A DNA stretch of 10,174 nucleotides, from assembly GCA_026389955.1 (NCBI GenBank), contig JAPLGY010000467.1, positions 1 to 10,174 on the forward strand, in the 5' to 3' direction. Below, in pieces: positions 1-6,620 of the stretch. How positions within the stretch are numbered: position 1 is the stretch's first letter; every line of letters begins with the position of its first letter. The notes below the pieces were generated by a model. That model worked only from the letters and a program-made list of their open reading frames with translations, made no database searches and was not told where the DNA came from. Origin of the DNA: Caldilinea sp. Its GTDB lineage: Bacteria; Chloroflexota; Anaerolineae; Caldilineales; Caldilineaceae. A program made the position numbers and the translations under genes.

Positions 1-202
1 CCCTTTTACCTTTCGTGGCCACAGTGTGCCCGCCATCCTGGTCAGCGGACACCATGCCAACGTGATGCGTTGGCGCCGACAACAGGCGCTGTTGCGCACC
101 TTGGAGCAGCGCCCCGATCTGCTCTCCCAGGCCCGCTTGTCTTCCGCTGACCTGGCATTTCTGCGCCAGCACGGCTGGCCGACAGCTGAATCAGGCACAT
201 AA
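1..202 (+). CDS. trmD: tRNA (guanine-N1)-methyltransferase TrmD, C-terminal part
   Basis: This is the last 66 codons of a gene that enters from the left; the reading frame starts at base 2 and stops with TAA at 200-202. The peptide contains [20 protein letters not shown] followed by LLRT..QRPDLL, which matches the conserved C-terminal helical domain of TrmD (family pattern VLLSGxHxxIxxWRxxQxLxRTxxRRPxLL). TrmD uses S-adenosylmethionine to methylate G37 of tRNAs and prevents frameshifting. The SAM-binding trefoil knot and the catalytic residues lie outside the window, so activity cannot be judged. The neighbour rplS supports the call, because trmD-rplS is a widely conserved order. The end is of normal length and shows no damage. 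Identification is by motif memory and neighbourhood. Confidence 0.93.
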   Translation, partial: PFTFRGHSVPAILVSGHHANVMRWRRQQALLRTLEQRPDLLSQARLSSADLAFLRQHGWPTAESGT

Positions 203-357
203 TTTTTGCCCTGAAGGCTTGGCCACCGCACTTACCCTTTTCCTGGTCGATTGCGACCTCAGCCATTATAGAATGGTCAGGACAGCCGACAAAATTCCAA
301 ACAAGCGAGATTCTGCCTTTGGAAGATGCAATATCGACGATCGACTCCCCCGCCAGT
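203..357 (+). other. trmD-rplS spacer with two small adjacent hairpins
   Basis: This non-coding stretch follows the trmD stop. It holds two small perfect inverted repeats in tandem, each with a 4-nt loop: GGTCG/CGACC at 245-258 and CCATT/AATGG at 263-276. Neither is followed by a T run, so they are not typical intrinsic terminators. A 73-codon open frame across the spacer (219-440) has no family resemblance and no convincing ribosome binding site, so I treat the stretch as untranslated. The hairpins may be chance, or could shape the 3' end of the trmD message. Confidence 0.3.
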
Positions 358-386
358 TTGGCAACAGCTGTCGGCTGTGCTATTCT
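358..386 (+). promoter_or_regulatory. Candidate sigma70-type promoter for rplS
   Basis: A -35 box TTGGCA (358-363, 5 of 6 matches to TTGACA) is separated by exactly 17 bases from a -10 box TATTCT (381-386, 4 of 6 matches to TATAAT). TG at 378-379 forms an extended -10 element. Transcription would start near 393, leaving a leader of about 90 nt before rplS. This would let rplS be expressed independently of the upstream trmD gene. It is supported by consensus match and spacing only. Confidence 0.6.
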
Positions 387-399
387 GTTCAAGTTGAAC
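387..399. promoter_or_regulatory. 13-bp palindrome at the predicted rplS start site
   Basis: GTTCAA-G-TTGAAC is a perfect inverted repeat with a single central base. It begins immediately after the -10 box and covers the predicted transcription start. This position would suit an operator, or the 5' hairpin of the leader RNA. GTTG (393-396) can alternatively pair with CAAC (400-403). I know of no regulator with this site in this lineage, so the role is inference. Confidence 0.35.
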
Positions 400-480
400 C
401 AACTGTAGGATGTAAACACTTGCACGCGGACACCGGGTAGACGCTCCGCTGTTGTGTATGATTGATGAAGGATATGTGTG

Positions 481-843
481 ATGACCAATGCACTGATGGC
501 TTCTCTACAGCCAGAATTGAACGCAAACTTTCCTGACATTGCACCAGGAGACACGGTTCGCGTCCATCAGAGAATTGTCGAGGGGCGCAACGAGCGTATC
601 CAGACATTTCAGGGTGTGATCATTGCGATGCGGGGTGGCAAGTCGGCAGGTGCTACCTACACGGTGCGTCGTACCGGCGCACACGGTGTAGGGGTCGAGC
701 GCACCTTTCCGGTGTACAGCACCACCGTGGAGAAGGTCGAAGTGCTGCGCAAAGCACGCGTCCGTCGCGCCCAGCTGTACTATCTGCGCGACCGACAGGG
801 AAAATCGGCCAGACTGCGCGAAAAGCGTTTTCTCAAGGTGTAG
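481..843 (+). CDS. rplS: 50S ribosomal protein L19
   Basis: The 120-residue product is a full-length bacterial L19 (usual length about 113-125). It lies at the 30S-50S interface of the ribosome. Diagnostic segments are [19 protein letters not shown] (residues 23-41), [11 protein letters not shown] (43-53), the turn [12 protein letters not shown] (69-80), [20 protein letters not shown] (85-104) and the basic tail [11 protein letters not shown]. The start is chosen at ATG 481 because AAGGA at 468-472 lies 8 nt upstream. The adjacent GTG at 478 is in frame and would add one residue. The gene has its own candidate promoter at 358-386 and follows trmD as in many bacteria. A small variation is LRKARVRR where most homologues have RRGKVRR. 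Confidence 0.98.
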   Translation: MTNALMASLQPELNANFPDIAPGDTVRVHQRIVEGRNERIQTFQGVIIAMRGGKSAGATYTVRRTGAHGVGVERTFPVYSTTVEKVEVLRKARVRRAQLYYLRDRQGKSARLREKRFLKV

Positions 844-880
844 CTCAGAGCGGATTCTCAAGAGCCAGCGCTGAGTCTGT

Positions 881-944
881 GCGAGAGGTTGGACCGGACC
901 CCATCCCGAGCCAGCGCTCATCGAACGGTTTACAAACCTCTCGC
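881..944. repeat. 10-bp perfect inverted repeat after rplS
   Basis: GCGAGAGGTT (881-890) and AACCTCTCGC (935-944) are exact reverse complements around a 44-nt loop. Inside, ACCG (893-896) can pair with CGGT (926-929), extending the stem across a small internal loop. The downstream sequence is C/A-rich without a T run, so this is not a standard intrinsic terminator for rplS. It may stabilise the 3' end of the rplS message, or structure the 5' leader of the radical SAM gene starting at 1018. The 11-mer GAGCCAGCGCT occurs at 862-872 and again at 908-918 in the loop. No clear promoter is visible in the spacer 844-1017. Confidence 0.45.
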
Positions 945-1005
945 CCCAACACCCCAAAAAAACACCGAAACAAGTACGTCGTCTGTCCCCCGTCGACCCT
1001 TCTGC

Positions 1006-1010
1006 AAGGA
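1006..1010 (+). promoter_or_regulatory. Ribosome binding site that fixes the radical SAM start
   Basis: AAGGA lies 7 nt before GTG 1018. The open frame extends upstream to GTG 889, but that earlier start would add 43 residues that are low in complexity, lack family similarity and have no such site. The Shine-Dalgarno match therefore decides for GTG 1018. Confidence 0.7.
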
Positions 1011-1017
1011 ACCGACC

Positions 1018-2349
1018 GTGCTGCCCAGACCACCTGCTTTTCATGTGCTGGTCAAACCGACAGGCGCCCTCTGCAACCTCGACTGCTCCTACTGTTTTTT
1101 CCTCTCCAAAGAAATGCTCTATCCGGGGAGTCGTTTCCGGATGGCGGATGAACTGCTCGAAGCCTATCTTCGCCAGCTGATCGAGAGCCACACGACACCT
1201 GAGGTGCAGGTGGCCTGGCAAGGGGGCGAGCCTACGTTGATGGGGCTGGCCTTTTTTGAACGATCGATCGAACTGGTCGAAAAATATCGCAAGCCCGGCA
1301 CCCGTGTGATCTATTCGCTGCAAACCAATGGCACGTTGATCGATGACGGCTGGGCACGGTTTTTGAAGCAGCACAATTTTTTGGTTGGGATCAGCATCGA
1401 TGGCCCGCAGCCGCTGCACGACGTCTATCGCGTCGACAAAGGCCAGCAACCCACCTTCGACAAGGTTCTGCGTGGGCTGCACTCCCTGCAGAAACAGGGG
1501 GTCGAATACAACACGCTGACGACCCTGCATCGGGCCAATGCCGACCATCCCCTCGAAGTGTACCGCTTTTTGCGCGACAAATGTCATTCTCGCTTTCTTC
1601 AGTTTATCCCGATCCTCGAACGGGTGCCCGCTGGGGGCCAGGAGAGCGCTGCTCCGGGCTCTTCGTGGCGGGAGCGTCCCTTGTACAGGCAGGCAGGAGA
1701 TCAGGTCACAGACCGTTCGTTGCGGCCAGAGCAGTACGGTGATTTTTTGATCGGGGTCTTCGAGGAGTGGGTGCGCCACGACGTCGGTCGAGTCTATGTG
1801 CAGATGTTTGATGTGGCACTGGCCAACTGGCTCGACGAGCCGCCCGGGCTCTGTGTGCATGCTCAGACCTGCGGGCTGGCCTTGGCAATCGAACACAACG
1901 GCGATCTTTATTCTTGCGACCACTTTGTCGAACCGGAATACCGGCTGGGCAATATTTTGGAGACCCCTCTGATCGAACTGGTCACTTCCCCCCAGCAGCA
2001 GCGCTTTGGACGGGAAAAATTGGATTCTTTGCCCGCCTACTGCCGGGCCTGTGAGGTCCGGTTTGCCTGTCACGGCGGTTGTCCCAAAGATCGGTTTCTG
2101 ACGACACCAGAGGGCGAGCCAGGCCTCAACTACCTCTGTGCTGGGTTCAAACGATTTTTCCATCACGTGGACGAACCGATGCGTCGGATGGTTGCGCTGC
2201 TGCGCCAGCGCCGCGCGCCGGCGGAAATTATGCAGCACTACCAAGAGCAGGATCGCCGACTGGCAGCGGCGCTGGCCGGTGCCGGCCGCAACGATCCTTG
2301 TCCCTGTGGCAGTGGGAAGAAGTTCAAACAATGTCATGGGCGACTTTGA
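1018..2349 (+). CDS. Anaerobic sulfatase-maturase-type radical SAM/SPASM enzyme with SEC-C tail
   Basis: The 443-residue cytosolic protein matches anaerobic sulfatase-maturating enzymes, which oxidise a Cys or Ser in a sulfatase to formylglycine using SAM and three [4Fe-4S] clusters. The radical SAM motif CNLDCSYC gives C19, C23 and C26, and the SAM-contacting GGEPT follows at 69-73. The SPASM region has the full cysteine pattern expected of the group: C279 and C285 (CX5C), C300 fifteen residues later, then C342, C345, C351, C355 and C374. D301, directly after C300, corresponds to the catalytic base of the Clostridium enzyme (C276-D277). The end, [18 protein letters not shown] (424-441), is a SEC-C zinc motif of the kind found on SecA. 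The GTG start is set by AAGGA 7 nt upstream. The gene overlaps the next by 14 bases. No sulfatase is in the window, so another protein or peptide substrate is possible; the fold is certain, the substrate is not. Confidence 0.9.
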   Translation: MLPRPPAFHVLVKPTGALCNLDCSYCFFLSKEMLYPGSRFRMADELLEAYLRQLIESHTTPEVQVAWQGGEPTLMGLAFFERSIELVEKYRKPGTRVIYSLQTNGTLIDDGWARFLKQHNFLVGISIDGPQPLHDVYRVDKGQQPTFDKVLRGLHSLQKQGVEYNTLTTLHRANADHPLEVYRFLRDKCHSRFLQFIPILERVPAGGQESAAPGSSWRERPLYRQAGDQVTDRSLRPEQYGDFLIGVFEEWVRHDVGRVYVQMFDVALANWLDEPPGLCVHAQTCGLALAIEHNGDLYSCDHFVEPEYRLGNILETPLIELVTSPQQQRFGREKLDSLPAYCRACEVRFACHGGCPKDRFLTTPEGEPGLNYLCAGFKRFFHHVDEPMRRMVALLRQRRAPAEIMQHYQEQDRRLAAALAGAGRNDPCPCGSGKKFKQCHGRL

Positions 2350-3523
2350 GACAGCAGAGGAGGCCAATCTGCAGACACAAATTTTGACCTACCTCCAAGA
2401 GCACCTGGACGAATATGTGGAGGACTTGCGCTGTCTGACTGCGGTCGACTCCGGCACGCACCACAAACCGGGTGTCGATGCGGTGCAGTCTTGGCTGCAA
2501 AACGAGCTTCAAACACTGGGTTTCACCGTCGAGCGAATTCCCCAGTCTGTGCTGGGTGACAACTTGCTTGCCCACCGCAAGGGGGGAGGTGGACAGCGCA
2601 TCCTGCTGCTGGGCCACGCGGACACGGTGTTTCCGGTGGGCACGGCTGCTGCGCGCCCGCTGTGCATCGACGGCAACAGCGTGCTGGGACCCGGCACCTG
2701 CGACATGAAAGGTGGCCTCCTCACCGGCCTCTATGCGCTGCGGGCTTTGGACGCCGTAGGCTGGGAGCAGTACGGTTCGGTGCACTTTCTGATCGTCAGC
2801 GACGAAGAGATCCAGGAACGCTGTGGGGTGCCGCTGATTCGACAGGCTGCACAGGCTGCAGATGTCGCCTTTACGCTGGAGGCGGCACGGGCCAACGGCG
2901 ACATTGTGACCGCACGCAAGAGCGCGGTGTGGGCGACGGTGCGTGTAGCGGGCCAGGCAGCACATGCCGGTGTCGAGCCCGAAAAGGGGCGCAACGCCAT
3001 CCTTGCCCTGGCGCGCCACCTGGTCGAGATCGACCGGCTCAACAATTGGGTGCCGGGTGTCACTGTCAACATCGGGCGGGTCGCAGGAGGCACACAGCCC
3101 AACGTGGTTGCCGAGGAAGCCTGGGCTCAGCTGGATCTGCGGGCCTGGCGAGACGCCGACCTGCCTCCTCTGATTGCGGAGATTCGTGCCCGGTTGGCCC
3201 AGCCTGTGCTCGACGGCACCCGAGCCGTTCTGGAGGTCAACCCGGCAATGGGGATGCCGGCCATGCAACACACGCCTGCCGTGGCTGCGCTGGAGAAGTT
3301 GACACAACAGCTGGCAGCCCGGCTGGGGTTTTCTGTGGCCGGCACCCGTACGGGGGGGGCGTCGGATGCCAGCTTTGTCGCCGCCGAGGGGGTTCCTGTC
3401 CTCGATGGATTGGGCCCGATCGGAGGGTTGGACCACAGCCCGCAAGAGTATATTGAGCTTTCCAGCATTGTGCCGCGCACCGCGCTGTTGGCCCTGCTGC
3501 TGGCAGAGACAGGCGCTCGCTGA
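2336..3523 (+). CDS. M20 family metallopeptidase, glutamate carboxypeptidase (CPG2)-like
   Basis: This 395-residue di-zinc hydrolase keeps every key position of the M20 family: H94 and D96 in HADTV, D123 in [10 protein letters not shown], the base E157 and ligand E158 in SDEE, E182, and the final ligand H367 in GLDHSPQEY. The dimerisation-domain histidine H210 ([16 protein letters not shown]) and the TGGASDASF loop (339-347) are also present. Together they favour the carboxypeptidase G2 subgroup, which removes C-terminal glutamate from peptides, folates or N-acyl amino acids. There is no signal peptide, so it is probably cytosolic. The start is uncertain. ATG 2336 overlaps the upstream gene by 14 bases and has only a weak, distant GGGAAGAAG; a strong AGAGGAGG (2356-2363) faces an in-frame CTG at 2369, which would remove 11 residues without touching the domain. 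A run of eight G (3352-3359) lies within the conserved TGGAS codons and the frame is intact. Confidence 0.88.
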   Translation: MGDFETAEEANLQTQILTYLQEHLDEYVEDLRCLTAVDSGTHHKPGVDAVQSWLQNELQTLGFTVERIPQSVLGDNLLAHRKGGGGQRILLLGHADTVFPVGTAAARPLCIDGNSVLGPGTCDMKGGLLTGLYALRALDAVGWEQYGSVHFLIVSDEEIQERCGVPLIRQAAQAADVAFTLEAARANGDIVTARKSAVWATVRVAGQAAHAGVEPEKGRNAILALARHLVEIDRLNNWVPGVTVNIGRVAGGTQPNVVAEEAWAQLDLRAWRDADLPPLIAEIRARLAQPVLDGTRAVLEVNPAMGMPAMQHTPAVAALEKLTQQLAARLGFSVAGTRTGGASDASFVAAEGVPVLDGLGPIGGLDHSPQEYIELSSIVPRTALLALLLAETGAR

Positions 3524-3544
3524 CAGGGCAGCTGCAGACTGAAG

Positions 3545-4732
3545 ATGTCTTTGCTGGCTGGCCTCCGGGTTCTTGACCTTTCACGCGTGCTGGCTGGCCC
3601 CTACTGTACGATGGTGCTGGCCGACTATGGGGCCGATGTGGTCAAGGTAGAGGAACCGGGCAGCGGGGACGGCACCCGTGGCTGGGGTCCGCCCTGGGTC
3701 GGAGACCAGAGCGCCTATTTTTTGACCGCCAACCGCAACAAACGCAGCATAACGGTCGATCTAAAAACAACTGCCGGCCAGCAGATTGTCCAGCAGCTTG
3801 CCCTCTGTTCTGACGTTGTGGTCGAAAACTTCAAAGTAGGGGACGCAGCCCGGCTGGGGGTCGACTACGCCACGCTCGCTGCACGCAACCCCCGCCTGGT
3901 CTACTGCTCGATCACGGGCTACGGACAGACCGGCCCGGCACGCGAGCAGGCCGGCTACGATTTTGTGGTGCAAGCCCAAGGGGGCATTATGTCGATCACA
4001 GGGCCGGTGGAGGGCGAAGCCTGCAAGGTCGGTGTGGCGATCGCCGACATCACCGCAGGACTTTTTGCAGCCACCGCGATTTTGGCTGCCTTGCACGAGC
4101 GCGCGACCAGCGGGCGGGGGCAGTGGATCGACATTGCCCTGCTCGATGCGCAGATTGCCTGGCTGGCCAATGTGGCGCAGAACTATCTGGTAACCGGCGA
4201 GCCCCCTCGGCGATACGGCAATGCCCATCCCAGCATTGTGCCCTATGAGACATTTGCCACGGCCGATGGCCATCTGGCACTCGCTATCGGGACCGACGAG
4301 CAGTTTCGCAAATTTTGCCAGGCAGCCGGCGTTCCGGCTCTGGCGGAAGAGGAGCGTTTCCGCACCAACCAGGCACGCGTCGAGCACCGCAGCGTGCTGG
4401 TTCCCTCCCTTCAAGCGCTGCTGCGGACACGCTCGACCGCAGCCTGGCTGGCGCTCTGCGCAGAGCAGAAGGTGCCGGCCGGACCGATCAACGACATTCC
4501 AGCTGCGCTTGCGGATGCCCAGGTCCGGGCACGCGGCATGGTGCAAGAGGTCGAGCATCCCAGTGTGGGGCGGATCGCGCTGTTGGGGCCGGTTGCAAAA
4601 TTTGAGCGCACGCCAGCCACTGTGCGCAGTGCGCCGCCGCCATTGGGCTTCCACACCGAAGAAGTGCTGGCCGAGTTGCTCGGCTACACAGCCAGCCAGA
4701 TCGCACGGCTGCGTGCGCAGGGGGTGATTTGA
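3545..4732 (+). CDS. Class III (CaiB/BaiF) CoA-transferase, succinyl-CoA:glutarate CoA-transferase-like
   Basis: The 395-residue protein has the typical N-terminus LLAGLRVLDLSRVLAGPYCT, then GADVVKVEEPGSGDGTRGWG, NRNKRSITVDLK (63-74), ITGYGQTGP (123-131) and the catalytic aspartate D168 in VAIADITAGLFA. That Asp forms the acyl anhydride and CoA-thioester intermediates in formyl-CoA transferase. C-terminal hallmarks GPINDIPAAL, HPSVGRIALLGPV and PPPLGFHTEEVL are complete. From memory, the text resembles SUGCT, which moves CoA from succinyl-CoA to glutarate; formate/oxalate, citramalate or carnitine relatives cannot be excluded from motifs. It starts 21 nt after the M20 stop with no good ribosome binding site, which suggests translation depends on the upstream genes. 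It is probably the last gene of that operon, since a structured spacer follows. Confidence 0.9.
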   Translation: MSLLAGLRVLDLSRVLAGPYCTMVLADYGADVVKVEEPGSGDGTRGWGPPWVGDQSAYFLTANRNKRSITVDLKTTAGQQIVQQLALCSDVVVENFKVGDAARLGVDYATLAARNPRLVYCSITGYGQTGPAREQAGYDFVVQAQGGIMSITGPVEGEACKVGVAIADITAGLFAATAILAALHERATSGRGQWIDIALLDAQIAWLANVAQNYLVTGEPPRRYGNAHPSIVPYETFATADGHLALAIGTDEQFRKFCQAAGVPALAEEERFRTNQARVEHRSVLVPSLQALLRTRSTAAWLALCAEQKVPAGPINDIPAALADAQVRARGMVQEVEHPSVGRIALLGPVAKFERTPATVRSAPPPLGFHTEEVLAELLGYTASQIARLRAQGVI

Positions 4733-4781
4733 TGCCCAATCTTCGCCGTAGGGAATGCCAAAATTTTCAGCAGGAAAAGGA

Positions 4782-4811
4782 GTGCGCCGGAGACGATGAA
4801 AACCGGCGCGC
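4782..4811 (+). repeat. GC-rich hairpin after the CoA-transferase gene
   Basis: GCGCCGG (4784-4790) and CCGGCGC (4803-4809) form a perfect 7-bp all-GC stem with a 12-nt loop. It can be extended by a G-U and a G-C pair to 4782/4811. It lies 49 bases after the CoA-transferase stop, where a terminator would be expected. No T run follows, so intrinsic termination on this strand is doubtful; it may instead protect the 3' end or assist Rho-dependent release. Confidence 0.4.
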
Positions 4812-4833
4812 CGCGTCAGCAACTTGGGGGCGT

Positions 4834-4911
4834 CGCTCGAAATCAATTTTGAGCGAAAAAGTGTGCGCTCCGGCTCAACAACTCGCGTTTTGAGCAAAAC
4901 TTGAGTAAAAT
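4834..4911. promoter_or_regulatory. Cluster of TTGAG(C/T) half-sites upstream of the iron permease gene
   Basis: Three direct copies of TTGAG(C/T) followed by A-rich sequence begin at 4849, 4890 and 4901. Inverted copies GCTCGA (4835-4840) and GCTCAA (4873-4878) accompany them. They build a 22-bp near-perfect palindrome at 4834-4855 (one mismatched pair and a 2-bp centre), a 6-bp inverted repeat 4873-4878/4890-4895, and a hairpin GTTTT-gagc-AAAAC (4887-4900) flanked by ACTC/GAGT (4881-4884/4903-4906). TAAAAT at 4906-4911 resembles a -10 box but no good -35 is spaced for it. The layout suggests an operator region for the following transporter genes. It does not look like a Fur or DtxR box. Confidence 0.45.
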
Positions 4912-4917
4912 CAAAGA

Positions 4918-4986
4918 ATGGTGAAAAAACTGGCGGAAGACTTGCTGCGGCCCCCAAGTGTTCGAATCGAGATGAGGATCGCTTGA
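4918..4986 (+). CDS. Possible 22-codon leader ORF coupled to the iron permease gene
   Basis: An ATG at 4918 opens a frame of 22 codons ([20 protein letters not shown], then I-A). Its TGA stop at 4984-4986 overlaps the TTG start codon (4983-4985) of the permease as TTGA. Such an overlap is the usual geometry for translational coupling by re-initiation. The upstream sequence is AT-rich with no clear Shine-Dalgarno site, so translation is uncertain. The peptide resembles no family I know and has no attenuator-like run of one amino acid. It could be chance, or the remnant of a lost upstream gene end. Confidence 0.25.
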   Translation: MVKKLAEDLLRPPSVRIEMRIA

Positions 4987-6608
4987 GCCACAAAGCGCCT
5001 TGGGGGTTGACGTTGTGGGTGTGGGCTGTCAGTGGACTGGCTGTCGTGCCGCTGGTCTACATTCTGCTGCGTGCAGCGTTCGCCGGCCCGGCGACCTGGG
5101 CTCGGCTGTGGGTCGGGCAGCTGCCCGACCTGATGGTGCAGAGCCTGCTGCTGCTGCTGGGAACTGTGACTTTTGCGCTGCTGCTGGGGGTGGGCATGGC
5201 CTGGCTGGTCGAGCGCAGCGATCTGCCAGGGCGCAGCGTCTGGCGTGTGCTGCTGGCGTTGCCCCTGGCCATCCCAGGCTACGTGGCAGCCATCTGCTAT
5301 CTTCTCCTGCTGCGCCGTGGCGGGGTCGTGGACACGCTGCTGATGGCGTACGCCGGGTTTGACCGTGGAGAGGTGCCGCTGCCCTCTCTGTACAATCTTG
5401 GCGGGGCCACGCTGATCATCGGGCTGATCAGCTACCCGTACATCTATCTGCCGACAGCTGCGGCGTTGCGTTCGATGGACCGGTCGTTGGAAGAGGCGGC
5501 CCGCATGTTGGGGCGCAGCAGCTGGGAGAGCTTTCGCCAGATTACGCTGCCGCTGGTCGCGCCTGCGATCGCAGGGGGGGCTTTGCTGGTCGGGCTCTAT
5601 GTGCTCTCTGATTTTGGCACCGTGGCCATGCTGCGCTATCGGACATTTACGACCGCCATTTACAATCAGTTTGCAGGTCAGATCGACCGTTCCGGGGCAG
5701 CCATCCTCAGCGTGCTCCTGATCCTGATGGCACTCCCCTTGTTGTTTGGAGAAGGATGGTTCAGCCGTCGCCAGCAGCGTCTGACTTCGACGACTGCCTG
5801 GCGGCCCCGTCAGCGGGTGCGTCTGGGGCCCCTGCGCTGGCTGGCGGCCGGGGGGGTTGCCGGGGTCGTGTTGTTGGCCCTGGGGTTGCCCCTTGGGGTA
5901 TTGGGGGGGCTCAGCCTGCAAGGCTGGCTGTTTCCCAGCGAAGCCGACCGGATTTGGGGAATCAACAACGAAGGGATTCTGATTTTTGGGGCCCACAGCC
6001 TGTTGGTGGCCGCGTTGGCGTCCACATTGGCCACCCTGCTGGCCTTGGCGCCGCTCTATCTGGCTGTGCGCTTTCCGAGCCGGCAGGCGCATCTGTTGCT
6101 GGCACTGAGCCGCAGCCCTTTTGCCTTGCCCGGGATCATCATCGGCCTGGCGTTTGTGTTGTGGATCAACCGCTGGTTCCCAGCCATTTACGGCACAATT
6201 TTCGCGCTGGTGTTTGCCTTTGTCTTTCGGTTGCTGCCGCAGTCGTTGTCTACGGGAGAGGCGGCGCTTCGTTCGGTCTCCCCTGAGTTGGAAGAGGTGG
6301 CGCGTACGATGGGGGAGAAACCCGCCAGTGTCCTCTGGCGGATCACGTTGCCGGTGGCAGCTCCTGGACTTGCAGCCAGTTGGGCGCTGGTGTTCATCAC
6401 GGCAATGAAGGAGCTGCCGACAGCGATTTTGCTGCGCCCGCCCGGCTTTGACACGCTGCCGGTGCGTATCTGGGCAGCGGCCAGCGAGAGTGTGTACACA
6501 CAGGCGGCACCCCCTGCGTTTTTGTTGATTTTATTGACGACCTTGCTGCTGCTCCCTCTGCTGCACAGCCGCCTCGGGATCGACCGGGCGATCCAAGAAC
6601 ATCTTTGA
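4983..6608 (+). CDS. fbpB: Iron(III)-type ABC transporter permease, two fused membrane domains
   Basis: The 541-residue integral membrane protein has the FbpB/SfuB/HitB layout: two homologous permease halves in one chain, of normal length for the family (about 500-560). Hydrophobic helices occur near residues 9-30, 50-75, 88-110, 140-160, 195-215 and 238-256 in the first half, and 284-312, 334-360, 380-395, 400-418, 460-485 and 510-527 in the second. Each half has the EAA loop that docks on the ATPase: [20 protein letters not shown] (169-188) and [20 protein letters not shown] (436-455). The only upstream in-frame start after the stop at 4902 is TTG 4983, with GAGGA (4974-4978) unusually close at 4 nt. 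The ATPase gene follows after 12 bases. The periplasmic-type iron-binding protein expected with it is absent here. Substrate is inferred from family; thiamine or 2-aminoethylphosphonate transporters have related permeases. Confidence 0.88.
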   Translation: MSHKAPWGLTLWVWAVSGLAVVPLVYILLRAAFAGPATWARLWVGQLPDLMVQSLLLLLGTVTFALLLGVGMAWLVERSDLPGRSVWRVLLALPLAIPGYVAAICYLLLLRRGGVVDTLLMAYAGFDRGEVPLPSLYNLGGATLIIGLISYPYIYLPTAAALRSMDRSLEEAARMLGRSSWESFRQITLPLVAPAIAGGALLVGLYVLSDFGTVAMLRYRTFTTAIYNQFAGQIDRSGAAILSVLLILMALPLLFGEGWFSRRQQRLTSTTAWRPRQRVRLGPLRWLAAGGVAGVVLLALGLPLGVLGGLSLQGWLFPSEADRIWGINNEGILIFGAHSLLVAALASTLATLLALAPLYLAVRFPSRQAHLLLALSRSPFALPGIIIGLAFVLWINRWFPAIYGTIFALVFAFVFRLLPQSLSTGEAALRSVSPELEEVARTMGEKPASVLWRITLPVAAPGLAASWALVFITAMKELPTAILLRPPGFDTLPVRIWAAASESVYTQAAPPAFLLILLTTLLLLPLLHSRLGIDRAIQEHL

Positions 6609-6620
6609 GCCAATTGACCC

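Noticed and set aside
219..440. 73-codon plus-strand frame in the trmD-rplS spacer
   Set aside because: It spans the predicted promoter, has no good ribosome site and no resemblance to known proteins.
879..1151. Possible small precursor peptide for the radical SAM enzyme
   Set aside because: The frame overlaps the start of the enzyme gene, has no ribosome site and no leader-core peptide features, so a peptide-modification cassette is not supported.
505..2367. Long 620-codon open frame on the minus strand
   Set aside because: It lies antisense to rplS and the radical SAM gene, whose families are certain; its translation shows no domain and reflects codon bias.
4796..4852. 18-codon ORF from ATG 4796
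   Set aside because: The AAAGGAG upstream is 13 nt away and the ATG sits in the loop of a GC hairpin; the peptide has no distinguishing feature.
4834..4911. Fur or DtxR iron box upstream of the iron transporter
   Set aside because: The palindromes are built on TTGAGC and match neither the Fur 19-mer nor the DtxR/IdeR consensus.
3761..4993. 410-codon minus-strand frame antisense to the CoA-transferase
   Set aside because: It is a shadow of a clearly conserved gene and has no recognisable motifs.
4911..6092. Gln/Pro-rich minus-strand frame over the iron permease gene
   Set aside because: The Q/P/R-rich composition is the mirror of hydrophobic GC-rich permease codons; there is no family similarity.
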